The position numbers and the translations under genes are program-made. The notes beneath the pieces were generated by a model that did not search any database, had not been told where the DNA came from, and saw nothing but the letters and a program-made list of their open reading frames with translations. From Porticoccus sp965660005 (GTDB lineage Bacteria; Pseudomonadota; Gammaproteobacteria; Pseudomonadales; Porticoccaceae): a stretch of 62,462 nt of DNA. Location: NCBI RefSeq assembly GCF_965660005.1, contig NZ_CBFHYF010000007.1, positions 1 to 62,462 on the forward strand. The letters are read 5' to 3'. This document shows, piece by piece, positions 9,512 to 18,114 of the stretch; position 1 is the first letter of the stretch; each line of letters opens with the position of its first letter.

Positions 9512-10906
9512 ATGATTCCGGTAATTGCTCTGGTTGGACGGCCCAATGTGGGAAAATCCACACTCTTTAACCGACTGACGAAAACCCGTGATGCCCTGGT
9601 TGCCAACTACCCGGGATTAACCCGCGACCGTAAATATGGTGAAGGGGAGATGTTTGGCCGCCGTTATATGCTGATTGATACTGGCGGTATAACAGGTGAA
9701 GAGGAGGGTATCGATTCAGCGATGGCTGCACAGTCGATGCTGGCTGTCGATGAAGCAGATGCTGTTTTGTTCATTGTGGATAGTCGGGACGGCCTGACGC
9801 CTGTCGATCGACATTTGGCCACCTATCTTCGTGAAAAAGGTCGTCTGGTCTATCTGGTAGCGAATAAGATTGACGGGGTCAATTCTGATGTAGCGATTGC
9901 CGAGTTTTACGAGCTGGGTTTTCAGGAAGTATTCCCTACCACAGCCACCCATGGACGTGGTGTCAGGCACCTGATGGAAACCGTACTGGAGCCGTTTCCT
10001 GAACTGGAAGAGGTTGTTCAGGCCGATATTCAGCGACGTATCAAAATTGCGGTTGTCGGGCGTCCTAATGTGGGTAAATCCACCCTGGTCAATCGCATGC
10101 TTGGCGAAGACCGTGTTATTGTTTTCGACTTGCCCGGCACTACCCGCGACAGTATATATATTGACTACGAACGGGATGGCAAATCCTATACATTGATCGA
10201 TACCGCAGGTATCCGTCGTCGTAAAAATGTTTCCCATACAGTGGAAAAATTCTCTATTGTAAAAACGCTCCAGGCGATTGATGACGCCAATGTGGTGGTT
10301 TTACTGATCGATGCCCATGAAGGCCTTGTGGATCAGGACATGCATCTGATGGGGACTGCGATAGAGTCAGGCAGGGCATTGGTGGTAGCGATAAACAAGT
10401 GGGATGGCCTGGATGTGGATGCCAAAGCGAGGATTAAAACCGAGCTTCAGCGTCGTCTGAGGTTTGTCGAGTTCGCGGATATTCATTTTATATCTGCACT
10501 TCATGGGACCGGTGTCGGGCACCTTTATAGGTCTATTGAAAAGGCATATGCGTCCGCGACTGACAAATTGGGCACCAACCGCCTCACCCGAATTTTGCAG
10601 GATGCCGTGATTGAACATCAGCCACCCTTGGTCAGGGGGCGCCGAATTAAACTGCGTTACGCCCATGCCGGCGGACAGAATCCTCCGCTGATTGTCATTC
10701 ATGGCAATCAGACAGCGGACGTGCCCAGCCACTATACCCGTTATCTGGAAAAGGTATTTCGCAAGGCACTCGACCTGCAGGGCACACCGATCAAGATTGA
10801 GTTTCGTTCGGGAGAAAACCCGTTTGCGGGAAAAAAGAACCAATTGACAACTCGGCAGCTCGCCAAAAAACGACGGCTAATGAAACATGTCAAAAAGAAA
10901 AAATAG
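9512..10906 (+). CDS. der: Ribosome-assembly GTPase Der (EngA)
   Basis: Essential double GTPase for 50S subunit maturation. Two G domains in tandem each carry GRPNVGKST (residues 8-16 and again near 184-192) and each has its own DTGG/DTAG and NK(I/W)D motifs. A C-terminal KH-like domain and a lysine-rich tail (AKKRRLMKHVKKKK) follow. At 464 residues it has the normal size. It ends the block that began with ndk; a hairpin follows directly. Confidence 0.98.
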   Translation: MIPVIALVGRPNVGKSTLFNRLTKTRDALVANYPGLTRDRKYGEGEMFGRRYMLIDTGGITGEEEGIDSAMAAQSMLAVDEADAVLFIVDSRDGLTPVDRHLATYLREKGRLVYLVANKIDGVNSDVAIAEFYELGFQEVFPTTATHGRGVRHLMETVLEPFPELEEVVQADIQRRIKIAVVGRPNVGKSTLVNRMLGEDRVIVFDLPGTTRDSIYIDYERDGKSYTLIDTAGIRRRKNVSHTVEKFSIVKTLQAIDDANVVVLLIDAHEGLVDQDMHLMGTAIESGRALVVAINKWDGLDVDAKARIKTELQRRLRFVEFADIHFISALHGTGVGHLYRSIEKAYASATDKLGTNRLTRILQDAVIEHQPPLVRGRRIKLRYAHAGGQNPPLIVIHGNQTADVPSHYTRYLEKVFRKALDLQGTPIKIEFRSGENPFAGKKNQLTTRQLAKKRRLMKHVKKKK

Positions 10907-10910
10907 TTAC

Positions 10911-10934
10911 GCAGTTGGCGCAACTGTTGTTTTT
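10911..10934 (+). terminator. Putative intrinsic terminator between der and the convergent lysozyme-like gene
   Basis: CAGTTG (10912-10917), loop GCG and CAACTG (10921-10926), then TTGTTTTT. The T-rich side favours termination of der. The stem is short (6 bp), so strength is uncertain. Confidence 0.5.
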
Positions 10935-10937
10935 CAA

Positions 10938-11423
10938 TCAAGCCGCGGCTTTCGGTCTGTCTTCAACCAGTAGCGTATAACTGGCGACAAAGTCATCCTT
11001 TGAGCCGGAATACCTCGGGTGGAAATAACGCAACCAGTTAGCGCCCAATCCTCGAATATCACCTGCATCAGGTAGCGGCTGTTCGGCCTGTCGATAAATC
11101 ATCCAGGCGATAGCAGTGGCGTACTTGAGGTTTGTAATGAGTTCCGCGTGGGGATCTTTGAGGAAACTGTGTTGGCCGGCCAGTCCCCGTATTTCGCTGG
11201 CGATGTGTGCATGATGAATCAAATATTTGTCCCAGACAGCTTGATGCCTTGCCGGGGTAATACGATAAAGGCCTACACGTTTCCCCTGGTGCCATCCACC
11301 GACTCCGGATTCCTGTGCAGCGGTGCCTACTAAAAGATTCTCTTTTGCGAGTGTCCACTCGTTAAGGTAACACAGTGTTTCTTTGATCACTAAATAACGG
11401 AGATCTTCAGCAGTAAGAATCAT
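10938..11423 (-). CDS. Orphan protein with lysozyme/transglycosylase-like pattern
   Basis: 161-residue protein with no signal peptide. The pattern VGTAAQESGVGGW ... VGLYRITPARH near residues 32-58 resembles the catalytic-Glu region of phage-type lysozymes and SLT-fold transglycosylases, and the distant NLKYATAIAWMIYR segment fits the same kind of fold. This is recognition by eye, not a search. It stands alone, convergent with der and separated from fumC by a spacer of about 85% A+T over its central 138 nt, which suggests acquisition, perhaps from a phage. With no export signal it would need a holin, or it may act on something other than the wall. Confidence 0.7.
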   Translation of the reverse strand: MILTAEDLRYLVIKETLCYLNEWTLAKENLLVGTAAQESGVGGWHQGKRVGLYRITPARHQAVWDKYLIHHAHIASEIRGLAGQHSFLKDPHAELITNLKYATAIAWMIYRQAEQPLPDAGDIRGLGANWLRYFHPRYSGSKDDFVASYTLLVEDRPKAAA

Positions 11424-11747
11424 GGTGTCTCCAAATTTTATCGTCTAGATAATTTAACAAAACTAAAATTACCTTCATATTTAGCATGTTAAGATAATTA
11501 ATTAAATTTAAAATAACAATATTTCTATAACCTGAAATTTAAAAAATAAACAAATTGTATAATTATTGATCAACAATAGCTGTTTGGCTGGGCTGTTATT
11601 GATTTTTACGTTTGCAGGGCTTTTGAAGATCATTTTTACCAACACCGGTGCTTGTAAAATATGCTGTAGCGGCAAATTATTGGTCCCAAAATCGCGCCAC
11701 GTCTTTATTTGGTCCATGCTAGTAAATAAAACCAAGGTGGTATTGTC
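11424..11747. other. A+T-rich intergenic spacer
   Basis: 324 bp between the divergent lysozyme-like gene and fumC. The section 11433-11570 has 21 G/C in 138 bases by my count (about 15%), far below the flanking genes. It must hold both promoters. A TAAAAT at 11655-11660 could be the fumC -10, but I see no good -35. The fumC Shine-Dalgarno (AAGGTGG) is just before its ATG. No gene seen. Confidence 0.7.
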
Positions 11748-13133
11748 ATGAGCTATAGAATTGAGAGTGATTCCCTGGGCGACATTGAAGTGCCAGATGA
11801 AGCCCTGTGGGGTGCGCAGACACAGCGGGGAAGTACCCATTTCCCGCACCTCGGTTACGCAATGCCCAAGGGCGTCATTCAATCACTTGCAGTGGTAAAA
11901 AAGGCTGCCGCACTGGCCAATACGGAGCTTGGCGAACTGCAACCTGAGCAAGCTGCGCTGATTGCTGCAGTCTGTGACGAAGTTCTGAATCATCAACATG
12001 ACGGGCAGTTTCCTCTATCAGTCTGGCAAAGTGGCAGTGGTACCCAGAGCAATATGAATATGAATGAGGTGATTGCTAACCGTGCCAATGAATTGGCGGG
12101 GTATAAGCGTGGCCAGAAAACGCCAATTCATCCAAATGACCATGTCAATCGTTCCCAGTCATCGAACGATGTATTCCCGACGGCGATGCATTTGGCCGTA
12201 CTGTCGGCCTTACAGGAAGTGCTCCTGCCAAACCTTGTAACTTTGCGTGATGCGTTAGCCGAAAAAGAGCGTGAGTTTGCACAGCAATGGAAAGTGGGGC
12301 GAACCCATTTGATGGATGCTGCACCCATGACATTGGGGCAGGAGTTCAGCGGTTATGTTGCGCAACTGGACTTCAGTCTGGAACAACTACGGCAGGCGAA
12401 GCAGGATCTGCTGCCGCTGGCTATCGGTGGGACGGCCGTTGGCACTGGGTTGAACACGCCGAGCCATTGGCGGGAAACAGTGATAAAGCATCTCCATAAT
12501 CTAACAGGCATGCCTGTCGAGATTTCGGCCAACAAATTTGCCTCACTCTCCACGCACAATGCCATGTTGCACGTTAGTAGTGTGCTGCGGCTGGTTGCCA
12601 CTGATTTTATGGTAATAGGCAATAATTTACGGCTGCTGGCCAGTGGCCCCAGGGCAGGACTTGCTGAAATAGAATTGCCGGCAAATGAACCGGGCAGCTC
12701 GATTATGCCTGGCAAGGTAAATCCGAGTCAGATCGAATCGCTGACCATGATTGCGATTCAGGTAATGGGTAATGATACAGCTGTGGCCATGGCCTGTTCC
12801 CAGGGACATTTGCAGTTAAATGTCTTCAAGCCGTTGATTATTCATAATGTATTGGCCTCTGTTGAATTATTGGGCATCGGTGCGGATTACTTTACTCGCT
12901 ATTGTGTAACCGGGATGAAATGCAACGAGGTCCAGCTGGCAAGTAATGTGGAGAGATCATTAATGATTGTGACGGCCTTGACCCCTGAATTGGGTTATGA
13001 CAAGGCGGCCGAAATTGCCAAATATGCCCAACAACACAATCTGACCATCCGCGAAGTTCTGATAGAGCAGAATATTCTCAGTGGTGAAACCTTTGATGCG
13101 CTAATCAGGGAGCACGTGCTGATTAATAGCTAA
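11748..13133 (+). CDS. fumC: Class II fumarate hydratase
   Basis: Iron-independent, tetrameric fumarase interconverting fumarate and L-malate in the TCA cycle. The superfamily signature GSSIMPGKVNPSQ is clear, as are SGSGTQSNMNMNEV and GRTHLMDAAPMTLGQE. At 461 residues it is full length. It stands as a single gene with its own Shine-Dalgarno. In many bacteria this isozyme is used under iron limitation or oxidative stress; I see no Fur box that I would defend. Confidence 0.97.
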   Translation: MSYRIESDSLGDIEVPDEALWGAQTQRGSTHFPHLGYAMPKGVIQSLAVVKKAAALANTELGELQPEQAALIAAVCDEVLNHQHDGQFPLSVWQSGSGTQSNMNMNEVIANRANELAGYKRGQKTPIHPNDHVNRSQSSNDVFPTAMHLAVLSALQEVLLPNLVTLRDALAEKEREFAQQWKVGRTHLMDAAPMTLGQEFSGYVAQLDFSLEQLRQAKQDLLPLAIGGTAVGTGLNTPSHWRETVIKHLHNLTGMPVEISANKFASLSTHNAMLHVSSVLRLVATDFMVIGNNLRLLASGPRAGLAEIELPANEPGSSIMPGKVNPSQIESLTMIAIQVMGNDTAVAMACSQGHLQLNVFKPLIIHNVLASVELLGIGADYFTRYCVTGMKCNEVQLASNVERSLMIVTALTPELGYDKAAEIAKYAQQHNLTIREVLIEQNILSGETFDALIREHVLINS

Positions 13134-13169
13134 ATTGGTTACCTGGGTATTTTGGCTTATTGCGAGTAT

Positions 13170-13529
13170 TTAACCGAACCAATGAGTCAAGCGCTGCTGG
13201 GCACGGTTTTTAACCTGCTGATCGATATACCCGGGAATGGCTGCGACGGCACTGGCAATGACTGCCAGATCGTCGGTATAGCCTCCGGGAATAAAATCCG
13301 GAATGGTGTCAGTGGGTAGAATGAAGTAGGCCAAGGCACTGTATACAGTAGCCTTGGCCCAGGCCGGGGCATCCGGCCGTCTGGCGGCATAATAGAGCCA
13401 CAAGCACTTCTCGATTAATTCCCGGCCGGCTGTTTTCGCCGCATGCCTGACCTTTATCCAGAAGTCAGTACCGGAATAGTGGCTCTTGTTTTCCACCTTG
13501 AGAGGTGATGTGCCTGTTTTTGTCACCAT
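13170..13529 (-). CDS. DUF1232 (YkvA-like) membrane protein
   Basis: Small protein of the DUF1232 family, recognised by the core YFILPTDTIPDFIPGGYTDD followed by a hydrophobic AVIASAVAAI helix. Function in bacteria is unknown. The frame opens at a TTG at 13532, but the next codon is an ATG (13529), which I use; this gives 119 residues. It is convergent with fumC and lies 87 bp downstream of the argS stop on the same strand. Confidence 0.85.
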   Translation of the reverse strand: MVTKTGTSPLKVENKSHYSGTDFWIKVRHAAKTAGRELIEKCLWLYYAARRPDAPAWAKATVYSALAYFILPTDTIPDFIPGGYTDDLAVIASAVAAIPGYIDQQVKNRAQQRLTHWFG

Positions 13530-13619
13530 CAATAAAGGTTAGTCTGATCTTGGTCGAAGTCAAAGACAGTTTGGAGAACAGAAAGCCATTGCTGGTCAGT
13601 TCAAACTTGAACAGGGGCC

Positions 13620-15356
13620 TTACATTTGTTCCATCACTTCAATGCCGAGCAGATCCAGTCCCTTGGCCAGGACTTTGGCCGTGAGCTGGGCAATGGCAAG
13701 GCGGCTGGATCGTATATCCTCTGGCACATCTTCCTTGAGTATCGGGCAGTGCTCGTAAAACGTCATGAAATTGCTGGCTAGATCATAAAGATAATTACAG
13801 AGAATATGGGGGTAGCCTTCAAGCGCCAGCTGATCCAGCGTTGTCCCAAACTGTAAAAGTTTCAGGGCCAGATTTCTTTCCTGTGGTGTACTGACAGCAA
13901 TGTGTCCTGTCGAAAACTCGAAATTAATTTCAGCCCGGCGAAAAATACTGCGTATCCGGGTATAGGCATATTGTAGATAGGGTGCGGTATTGCCCTCGAA
14001 ACTGAGCATGCTGTCCCAATCAAAAATGTAGTCGTTGGTGCGTGTTTTACTTAGATCTGCATACTTGATGGCACCAATGCCCACTTTTCGCCCAATGGCG
14101 GCAACCTCATCAATGCCGAGATCGGGATTCTTTTCTCTCACTAGCGTACAGGCGCGTTCAATGCCCTCCTGGAGTAGTTCTGTCAGCTTGACGGTGCCGC
14201 CACTGCGGGTTTTGAATGGTTTGCCATCTTTCCCCATCATGGTGCCGAAAGGATGGTATTCAAGTGCGAGCTGTGCATCCACAAACGCGGCTTTCTTTGC
14301 CACAGTGAATACTTGTTTCATGTGAAGTGACTGTCTGGCATCGATAAAATACAGGATGCGATCTGCATTCAATACCATGCCCCGGTAGCGCAGCGCAGCA
14401 AGATCCGTGGTCGCATAGAGAAATCCGCCGTCAGATTTCTGGACAATAACAGGGCTGGGCTTACTTTCCCTGTCTGCCAGCTCTTCCAGAAAGACAACCT
14501 GGGCACCCTGGTCTTCGACAAGCAGTTGCTGTTGCCGGAGAGATTCAACAATACCGGCCAGATCATCGTTATAAGCACTTTCTGCCCTGATATCACTGTG
14601 TTTCAAAGTAACGTTAAGATTGAGGTAGACGGCTTCGCTATGGGCGATTGAAATGTCGATAAAACGTTGCCAAAGCTCGCGACAGTGGTGGTCACCCGAT
14701 TGCAGCTTGACAACATATTGGCGCGCTTTCCGAGCAAATTCTTCATCTTTATCAAAATGCTGTTTGGCCTGTTGGTAGAAAACTTCCAGGTCCCCCAACG
14801 CCAGCTCAGGCCGCTCTCCTTCCCCTAAATGCTCCTCAAGTTCAGCGATGAGCATGCCAAACTGGGTGCCCCAATCTCCCATGTGATTCTGGCGAACCAC
14901 ATCGTGGCCCAGGAATTCCAGCGTGCGAACGACAGCATCGCCAATAATCGTGCTGCGCAGATGGCCTACATGCATCTCCTTGGCCAGATTGGGTCCTGAA
15001 TAATCAACCACAACTTTCTGTTGGTTCGGTACTTGTATCCGGAATTTTTCATCTCCGGTAAGTTTTTGTAACTGATTGGCAATGAAGTGGTTTGACAGGT
15101 GGATATTGATAAATCCTGGGCCGGCAACCTCGACGTGATCAGCAATATCGGTCAAATCGAGATGCTTGATAATCCCGCATGCCAAGTCCCGCGGGTTGCT
15201 TTTTTGTCGCTTGGCAGCTGCCATGGCACCATTGGCCTGGAAATCGCCAAACTCGGGTCTGGTGCCGAGAGTGATATTGGCAGGGCAGTCATCTGGAATG
15301 CCCGATGCTGACATGGCAGCTCGAACACGGTGTTCAATCAGGTTTTTAATACTCAT
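13620..15356 (-). CDS. argS: Arginyl-tRNA synthetase
   Basis: Class I synthetase that charges tRNA-Arg and needs the tRNA for amino-acid activation. The HIGH signature appears as HVGHLRST in the N-terminal third, after the arginine-specific VVDYSGPN. The KMSKS region is the GKPFKTRSGGT form usual for ArgS. The C-terminal anticodon-binding helical domain is complete. At 578 residues it is full length. It is transcribed divergently from bolA across 266 bp in which I found no other gene. Confidence 0.97.
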   Translation of the reverse strand: MSIKNLIEHRVRAAMSASGIPDDCPANITLGTRPEFGDFQANGAMAAAKRQKSNPRDLACGIIKHLDLTDIADHVEVAGPGFINIHLSNHFIANQLQKLTGDEKFRIQVPNQQKVVVDYSGPNLAKEMHVGHLRSTIIGDAVVRTLEFLGHDVVRQNHMGDWGTQFGMLIAELEEHLGEGERPELALGDLEVFYQQAKQHFDKDEEFARKARQYVVKLQSGDHHCRELWQRFIDISIAHSEAVYLNLNVTLKHSDIRAESAYNDDLAGIVESLRQQQLLVEDQGAQVVFLEELADRESKPSPVIVQKSDGGFLYATTDLAALRYRGMVLNADRILYFIDARQSLHMKQVFTVAKKAAFVDAQLALEYHPFGTMMGKDGKPFKTRSGGTVKLTELLQEGIERACTLVREKNPDLGIDEVAAIGRKVGIGAIKYADLSKTRTNDYIFDWDSMLSFEGNTAPYLQYAYTRIRSIFRRAEINFEFSTGHIAVSTPQERNLALKLLQFGTTLDQLALEGYPHILCNYLYDLASNFMTFYEHCPILKEDVPEDIRSSRLAIAQLTAKVLAKGLDLLGIEVMEQM

Positions 15357-15628
15357 AAGCTGGCAGGATGTATCTTGTTAAGAGAAAACGGGATTGTAGT
15401 CCCCCGATCCCAAAAAGCCAGTAGTGACTGTTGATGGACAAGGGGGCTGCCAGTATAGTCGAAGATCCTGTTTATGCTTGACAGTAATCCGCTATCAGCC
15501 GGGTCTTATTTCGATCAGGGAGTGATTCGAGATTGGCTTTCTGGCAAGAGTCTTATTCACACAGGTATTTTCGCAATGAGTATTTTTAGTGTCCACTGTT
15601 AAGCGGTTCAGATTCTTTTGAGGTGACA

Positions 15629-15937
15629 TTGCAAGTTCAAAAAGTGATTGAAAACAAATTAAAAACGGCATTTACACCGGATTTTTTGCAAGTGCTCAAT
15701 GAAAGTCACATGCATGCCGTTCCTGTGAATTCAGAAACTCATTTCAAGCTGGTTATTGTCTCTGATTTGTTCGAGGGCATGAGGCCAGTTCAGCGCCATC
15801 AGCGGGTGTACAAGCTGCTCTCTGAGGAGTTGGCTGGTGGTGTCCATGCTCTGGCGCTGCATATCTTTACATCCGAAGAATGGCAAGAGCAGGAGCGTGT
15901 CCTTTCGTCACCAGCTTGCATAGGGAAAAACGGATAG
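15629..15937 (+). CDS. bolA: BolA family protein
   Basis: Small BolA-fold protein that works with monothiol glutaredoxins in iron-sulfur and redox homeostasis and influences morphology and biofilm genes in other species. Family marks: LNESHMHAVPV, ETHFKLVIVSDLFEGM and RHQRVYKLL. The frame is open from GTG 15623, but GAGGTGA at 15620-15626 reads as the Shine-Dalgarno, which favours TTG at 15629; both remain possible. Length is about 102 residues. The C-terminal tail after EEW is short and divergent. Confidence 0.9.
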   Translation: MQVQKVIENKLKTAFTPDFLQVLNESHMHAVPVNSETHFKLVIVSDLFEGMRPVQRHQRVYKLLSEELAGGVHALALHIFTSEEWQEQERVLSSPACIGKNG

Positions 15938-16014
15938 TTCTGCCGGCACTCACTGCCGCTGAGCGAAATGTATGACTCCTGATTATTATTCACGAACAAA
16001 AAATGAGGTATAGC

Positions 16015-16437
16015 ATGAAAAAAATGCAAGGTTTGCTGGTGGCGTTACTGATGATCATGTCCCCGACAATGTATGCGGGTGGAACGACAGACTCCGGTGC
16101 TGTGAAAGCCTATATTATTTCTCCCAAAAACGGCGAAACCCTAAGCAGTCCGGTGACGGTACGATTCGGTCTGAGTGGTATGGGTGTTGCGCCCGCAGGA
16201 ATTGAACGGGAGCACACAGGGCATCATCATTTGTTGATCAATGTGCAACAATTGCCCGATATGAATAAACCAATTCCGGCTGACGATCAGCACCGTCACT
16301 TCGGTGGTGGTCAGACTGAAGTGAGTATTGATCTGCCCCCGGGAGAACACAGTCTGCAATTACTGCTCGGGGATCATTTCCATGTCCCGCACAACCCTCC
16401 AGTGCTCTCCGATCCAATAATCATTAAGGTGTATTGA
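16015..16437 (+). CDS. Exported histidine-rich DUF4399 protein
   Basis: 140-residue periplasmic protein. It has a cleavable signal peptide (KKMQGLLVALLMIMSPTMYAGG) and a mature DUF4399-type domain. The domain is rich in histidine: HTGHHH, QHRHFGGG, GEH and GDHFHVPH, ten His in all. The function is unknown; the spacing suggests metal or ligand binding, which is inference. An ATG at 16003 is in frame, but TGAGGT at 16004-16009 is a well-placed Shine-Dalgarno for 16015. It lies between bolA and the FNR-boxed ompW promoter. Confidence 0.85.
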   Translation: MKKMQGLLVALLMIMSPTMYAGGTTDSGAVKAYIISPKNGETLSSPVTVRFGLSGMGVAPAGIEREHTGHHHLLINVQQLPDMNKPIPADDQHRHFGGGQTEVSIDLPPGEHSLQLLLGDHFHVPHNPPVLSDPIIIKVY

Positions 16438-16465
16438 CCTAGCGCAACTCGATGATTCTGTTTAC

Positions 16466-16507
16466 TTAATCTAGATCAAATAGTGGTAGTGCAACTCTTG
16501 CTCTAAT
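16466..16507 (+). promoter_or_regulatory. ompW promoter with FNR/ANR box at the class II position
   Basis: TTAATCTAGATCAA at 16466-16479 matches the FNR/ANR consensus TTGAT-N4-ATCAA at 9 of 10 positions. Exactly 22 nt downstream is TCTAAT (16502-16507), a 5/6 -10 element. This puts the box centre 41.5 bp before a start site near 16514, the standard position for FNR activation. The leader would be about 32 nt. E. coli ompW is a known FNR target. Confidence 0.8.
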
Positions 16508-16545
16508 GGCCCTGTCTTTTAGTGCTACCTTTCTGGAGAAAGTAA

Positions 16546-17241
16546 ATGTTGAAGCAAAAAGCATTATCGCTGGCAGTTCATGTGGTTCTGAGCGGGGCCC
16601 TGTTGGTTGGAACTACTGCTGCTATGGCCTATGAATCGGGCGATGTTATTGTCCGTGCAGGTGCGGCGACGGTTGAACCGAATGACGACAGCAGCCGTCT
16701 TACACTGAACGGGGCCGGGTTGACGAACAGCAGAGCCTATGTCGATTCCGACACCCAGCTTGGTCTGACGCTGACGTATATGCTGACGAATCACCTGGGT
16801 TTGGGGCTGCTGGCAGCAACGCCTTTTAAACATGATATCAAAGCAAAAAATCTGCTGGTGCCCGGAAAGATTGACGCGGGTTCGACCAAGCATTTACCGC
16901 CTACCCTGACGCTGCAATATTTTCCGATGGACGCTGAGTCCAAATTCCAGCCCTATGCAGGCGTCGGTATCAACTACACAAAGTTTTTTGAAGAAGATGT
17001 GGCCGGTGAACTTGAGGGTGTTGTGGGGGCGTCCGGCAAGCTGAAGCTCGATGACTCCTGGGGTGTAGTATTTGAATTGGGTATGGATTACGCATTGACT
17101 GACCGTTGGGTGGTTAATGCCGCAGTGTGGTATCTGGATATCGATACCGATGCAAAATTCAACTTCCCTGGTGCTGAAGTCAAGACGAAGGTTGAAGTTG
17201 ATCCACTGGTCTACATGGTCGGGATAGGGTACAAATTTTAA
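16546..17241 (+). CDS. ompW: Outer-membrane beta-barrel protein OmpW
   Basis: Eight-stranded outer-membrane barrel with a hydrophobic channel, linked in other species to small hydrophobic molecules and adaptation to low oxygen. A signal peptide ends near AMA-YESG. The mature part shows the family pattern (GDVIVRAGAATVEPNDDSS, LGLGLLAATPFKHDI, LPPTLTLQYF) and ends in a terminal aromatic, GIGYKF, as barrels do. Length 231. A GGAG Shine-Dalgarno precedes the ATG. It is probably induced anaerobically by the convergent Anr-type regulator. Confidence 0.95.
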   Translation: MLKQKALSLAVHVVLSGALLVGTTAAMAYESGDVIVRAGAATVEPNDDSSRLTLNGAGLTNSRAYVDSDTQLGLTLTYMLTNHLGLGLLAATPFKHDIKAKNLLVPGKIDAGSTKHLPPTLTLQYFPMDAESKFQPYAGVGINYTKFFEEDVAGELEGVVGASGKLKLDDSWGVVFELGMDYALTDRWVVNAAVWYLDIDTDAKFNFPGAEVKTKVEVDPLVYMVGIGYKF

Positions 17242-17260
17242 CCCATCAAGTCAGTCATAC

Positions 17261-17291
17261 AAAAAAGCCGGTTGTTCAAACCGGCTTTTTT
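17261..17291. terminator. Bidirectional intrinsic terminator between ompW and the anr gene
   Basis: GCCGGTT (17267-17273), loop GTTCA and AACCGGC (17279-17285), flanked by A6 on the left and T6 on the right. The symmetric A/T flanks let it end transcription from both convergent genes. Confidence 0.9.
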
Positions 17292-17336
17292 GTTATATGT
17301 ATCATTGGGAAATGAGCGGGGGATTAATTGAAAACA

Positions 17337-18056
17337 CTAATTGGCTAACTCTCGGAGTCTGTCCAGGTTGAGCAGTTCTACTTCTTTCTTGTCTACTTTC
17401 AGAAGATCCTGCTTTTGAAAACGACTCAATACCCGGCTGACAGTCTCTACAGTCAACCCCAGATAATTGCCGATGTCTGCACGGGACATTGGTAATCTGA
17501 ACCGTGTGGCAGAGAGTTTAAGTCGGAAATTGCGGTTTGAAATGCTCATCAACAGTGTTGCTACCCGCTCTTCCGCTGTATTTTTACTGAGCAGGCTGAG
17601 GAGCTGCTGTTCACCGGTGATTTCCAGACTCATCAATTGGAAAAAGTGGCGTTGCAGCGTGGGGATTGCAATACTCAGTTCCTGAAGACGGTTAAAGGGA
17701 ATTTCGCAGATGGAGGACGTTTCCATCGCTACTGCAGAATTGGTGTAACGATTCTGGCCTATGCCATCCATACCGAATATCTCACCTGGAAGATGGAATC
17801 CGGTGACCTGCTCCTGGCCATTATTGCTGATCGTATAGCTTTTAATTGAGCCACTGCGAACCGCAAAGACAGAATCGAATTCTTCTCCGGCATGGTAGAT
17901 ATGGTGGTCTTTTTGAAGGGGTTTGCCTCGCTGGATGATTTCATCCAGACGCTCCACTTCTCTGGTTTGCAGAGCAAGTGGCAGGCAGAGCGCATTCATG
18001 CGGCAGTCGCTGCAATGAAATGTATTGTTATGAGGGCAGACGGAATCCATCAACAT
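17337..18056 (-). CDS. anr: Oxygen-sensing Crp/Fnr-family regulator (Anr/Fnr)
   Basis: 4Fe-4S oxygen sensor that dimerises without oxygen and activates promoters with TTGAT-N4-ATCAA boxes. All four cluster cysteines are there: Cys15, 18 and 24 in HCSDCRMNALC and the central Cys in SSICEIPF. A cNMP-like beta-roll and a C-terminal helix-turn-helix (RADIGNYLGLTVETVSRVLSRFQ) complete the family plan. The frame continues to a GTG at 18128, 14 nt inside the upstream HemN-like gene. Family length favours the ATGs at 18056 or 18050; the longer start remains possible. The closest comparison is Pseudomonas Anr. Confidence 0.93.
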   Translation of the reverse strand: MLMDSVCPHNNTFHCSDCRMNALCLPLALQTREVERLDEIIQRGKPLQKDHHIYHAGEEFDSVFAVRSGSIKSYTISNNGQEQVTGFHLPGEIFGMDGIGQNRYTNSAVAMETSSICEIPFNRLQELSIAIPTLQRHFFQLMSLEITGEQQLLSLLSKNTAEERVATLLMSISNRNFRLKLSATRFRLPMSRADIGNYLGLTVETVSRVLSRFQKQDLLKVDKKEVELLNLDRLRELAN

Positions 18057-18114
18057 CTCTCTGGTTTCAGCGATTGTTACTGATTCATTGTAGCGATGAT
18101 AAGAGTGTCGGTCA

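Noticed and set aside
11570..11582. TTGATCAA in the fumC upstream region as an FNR box
   Set aside because: The half-sites lack the 4-nt spacer needed for FNR.
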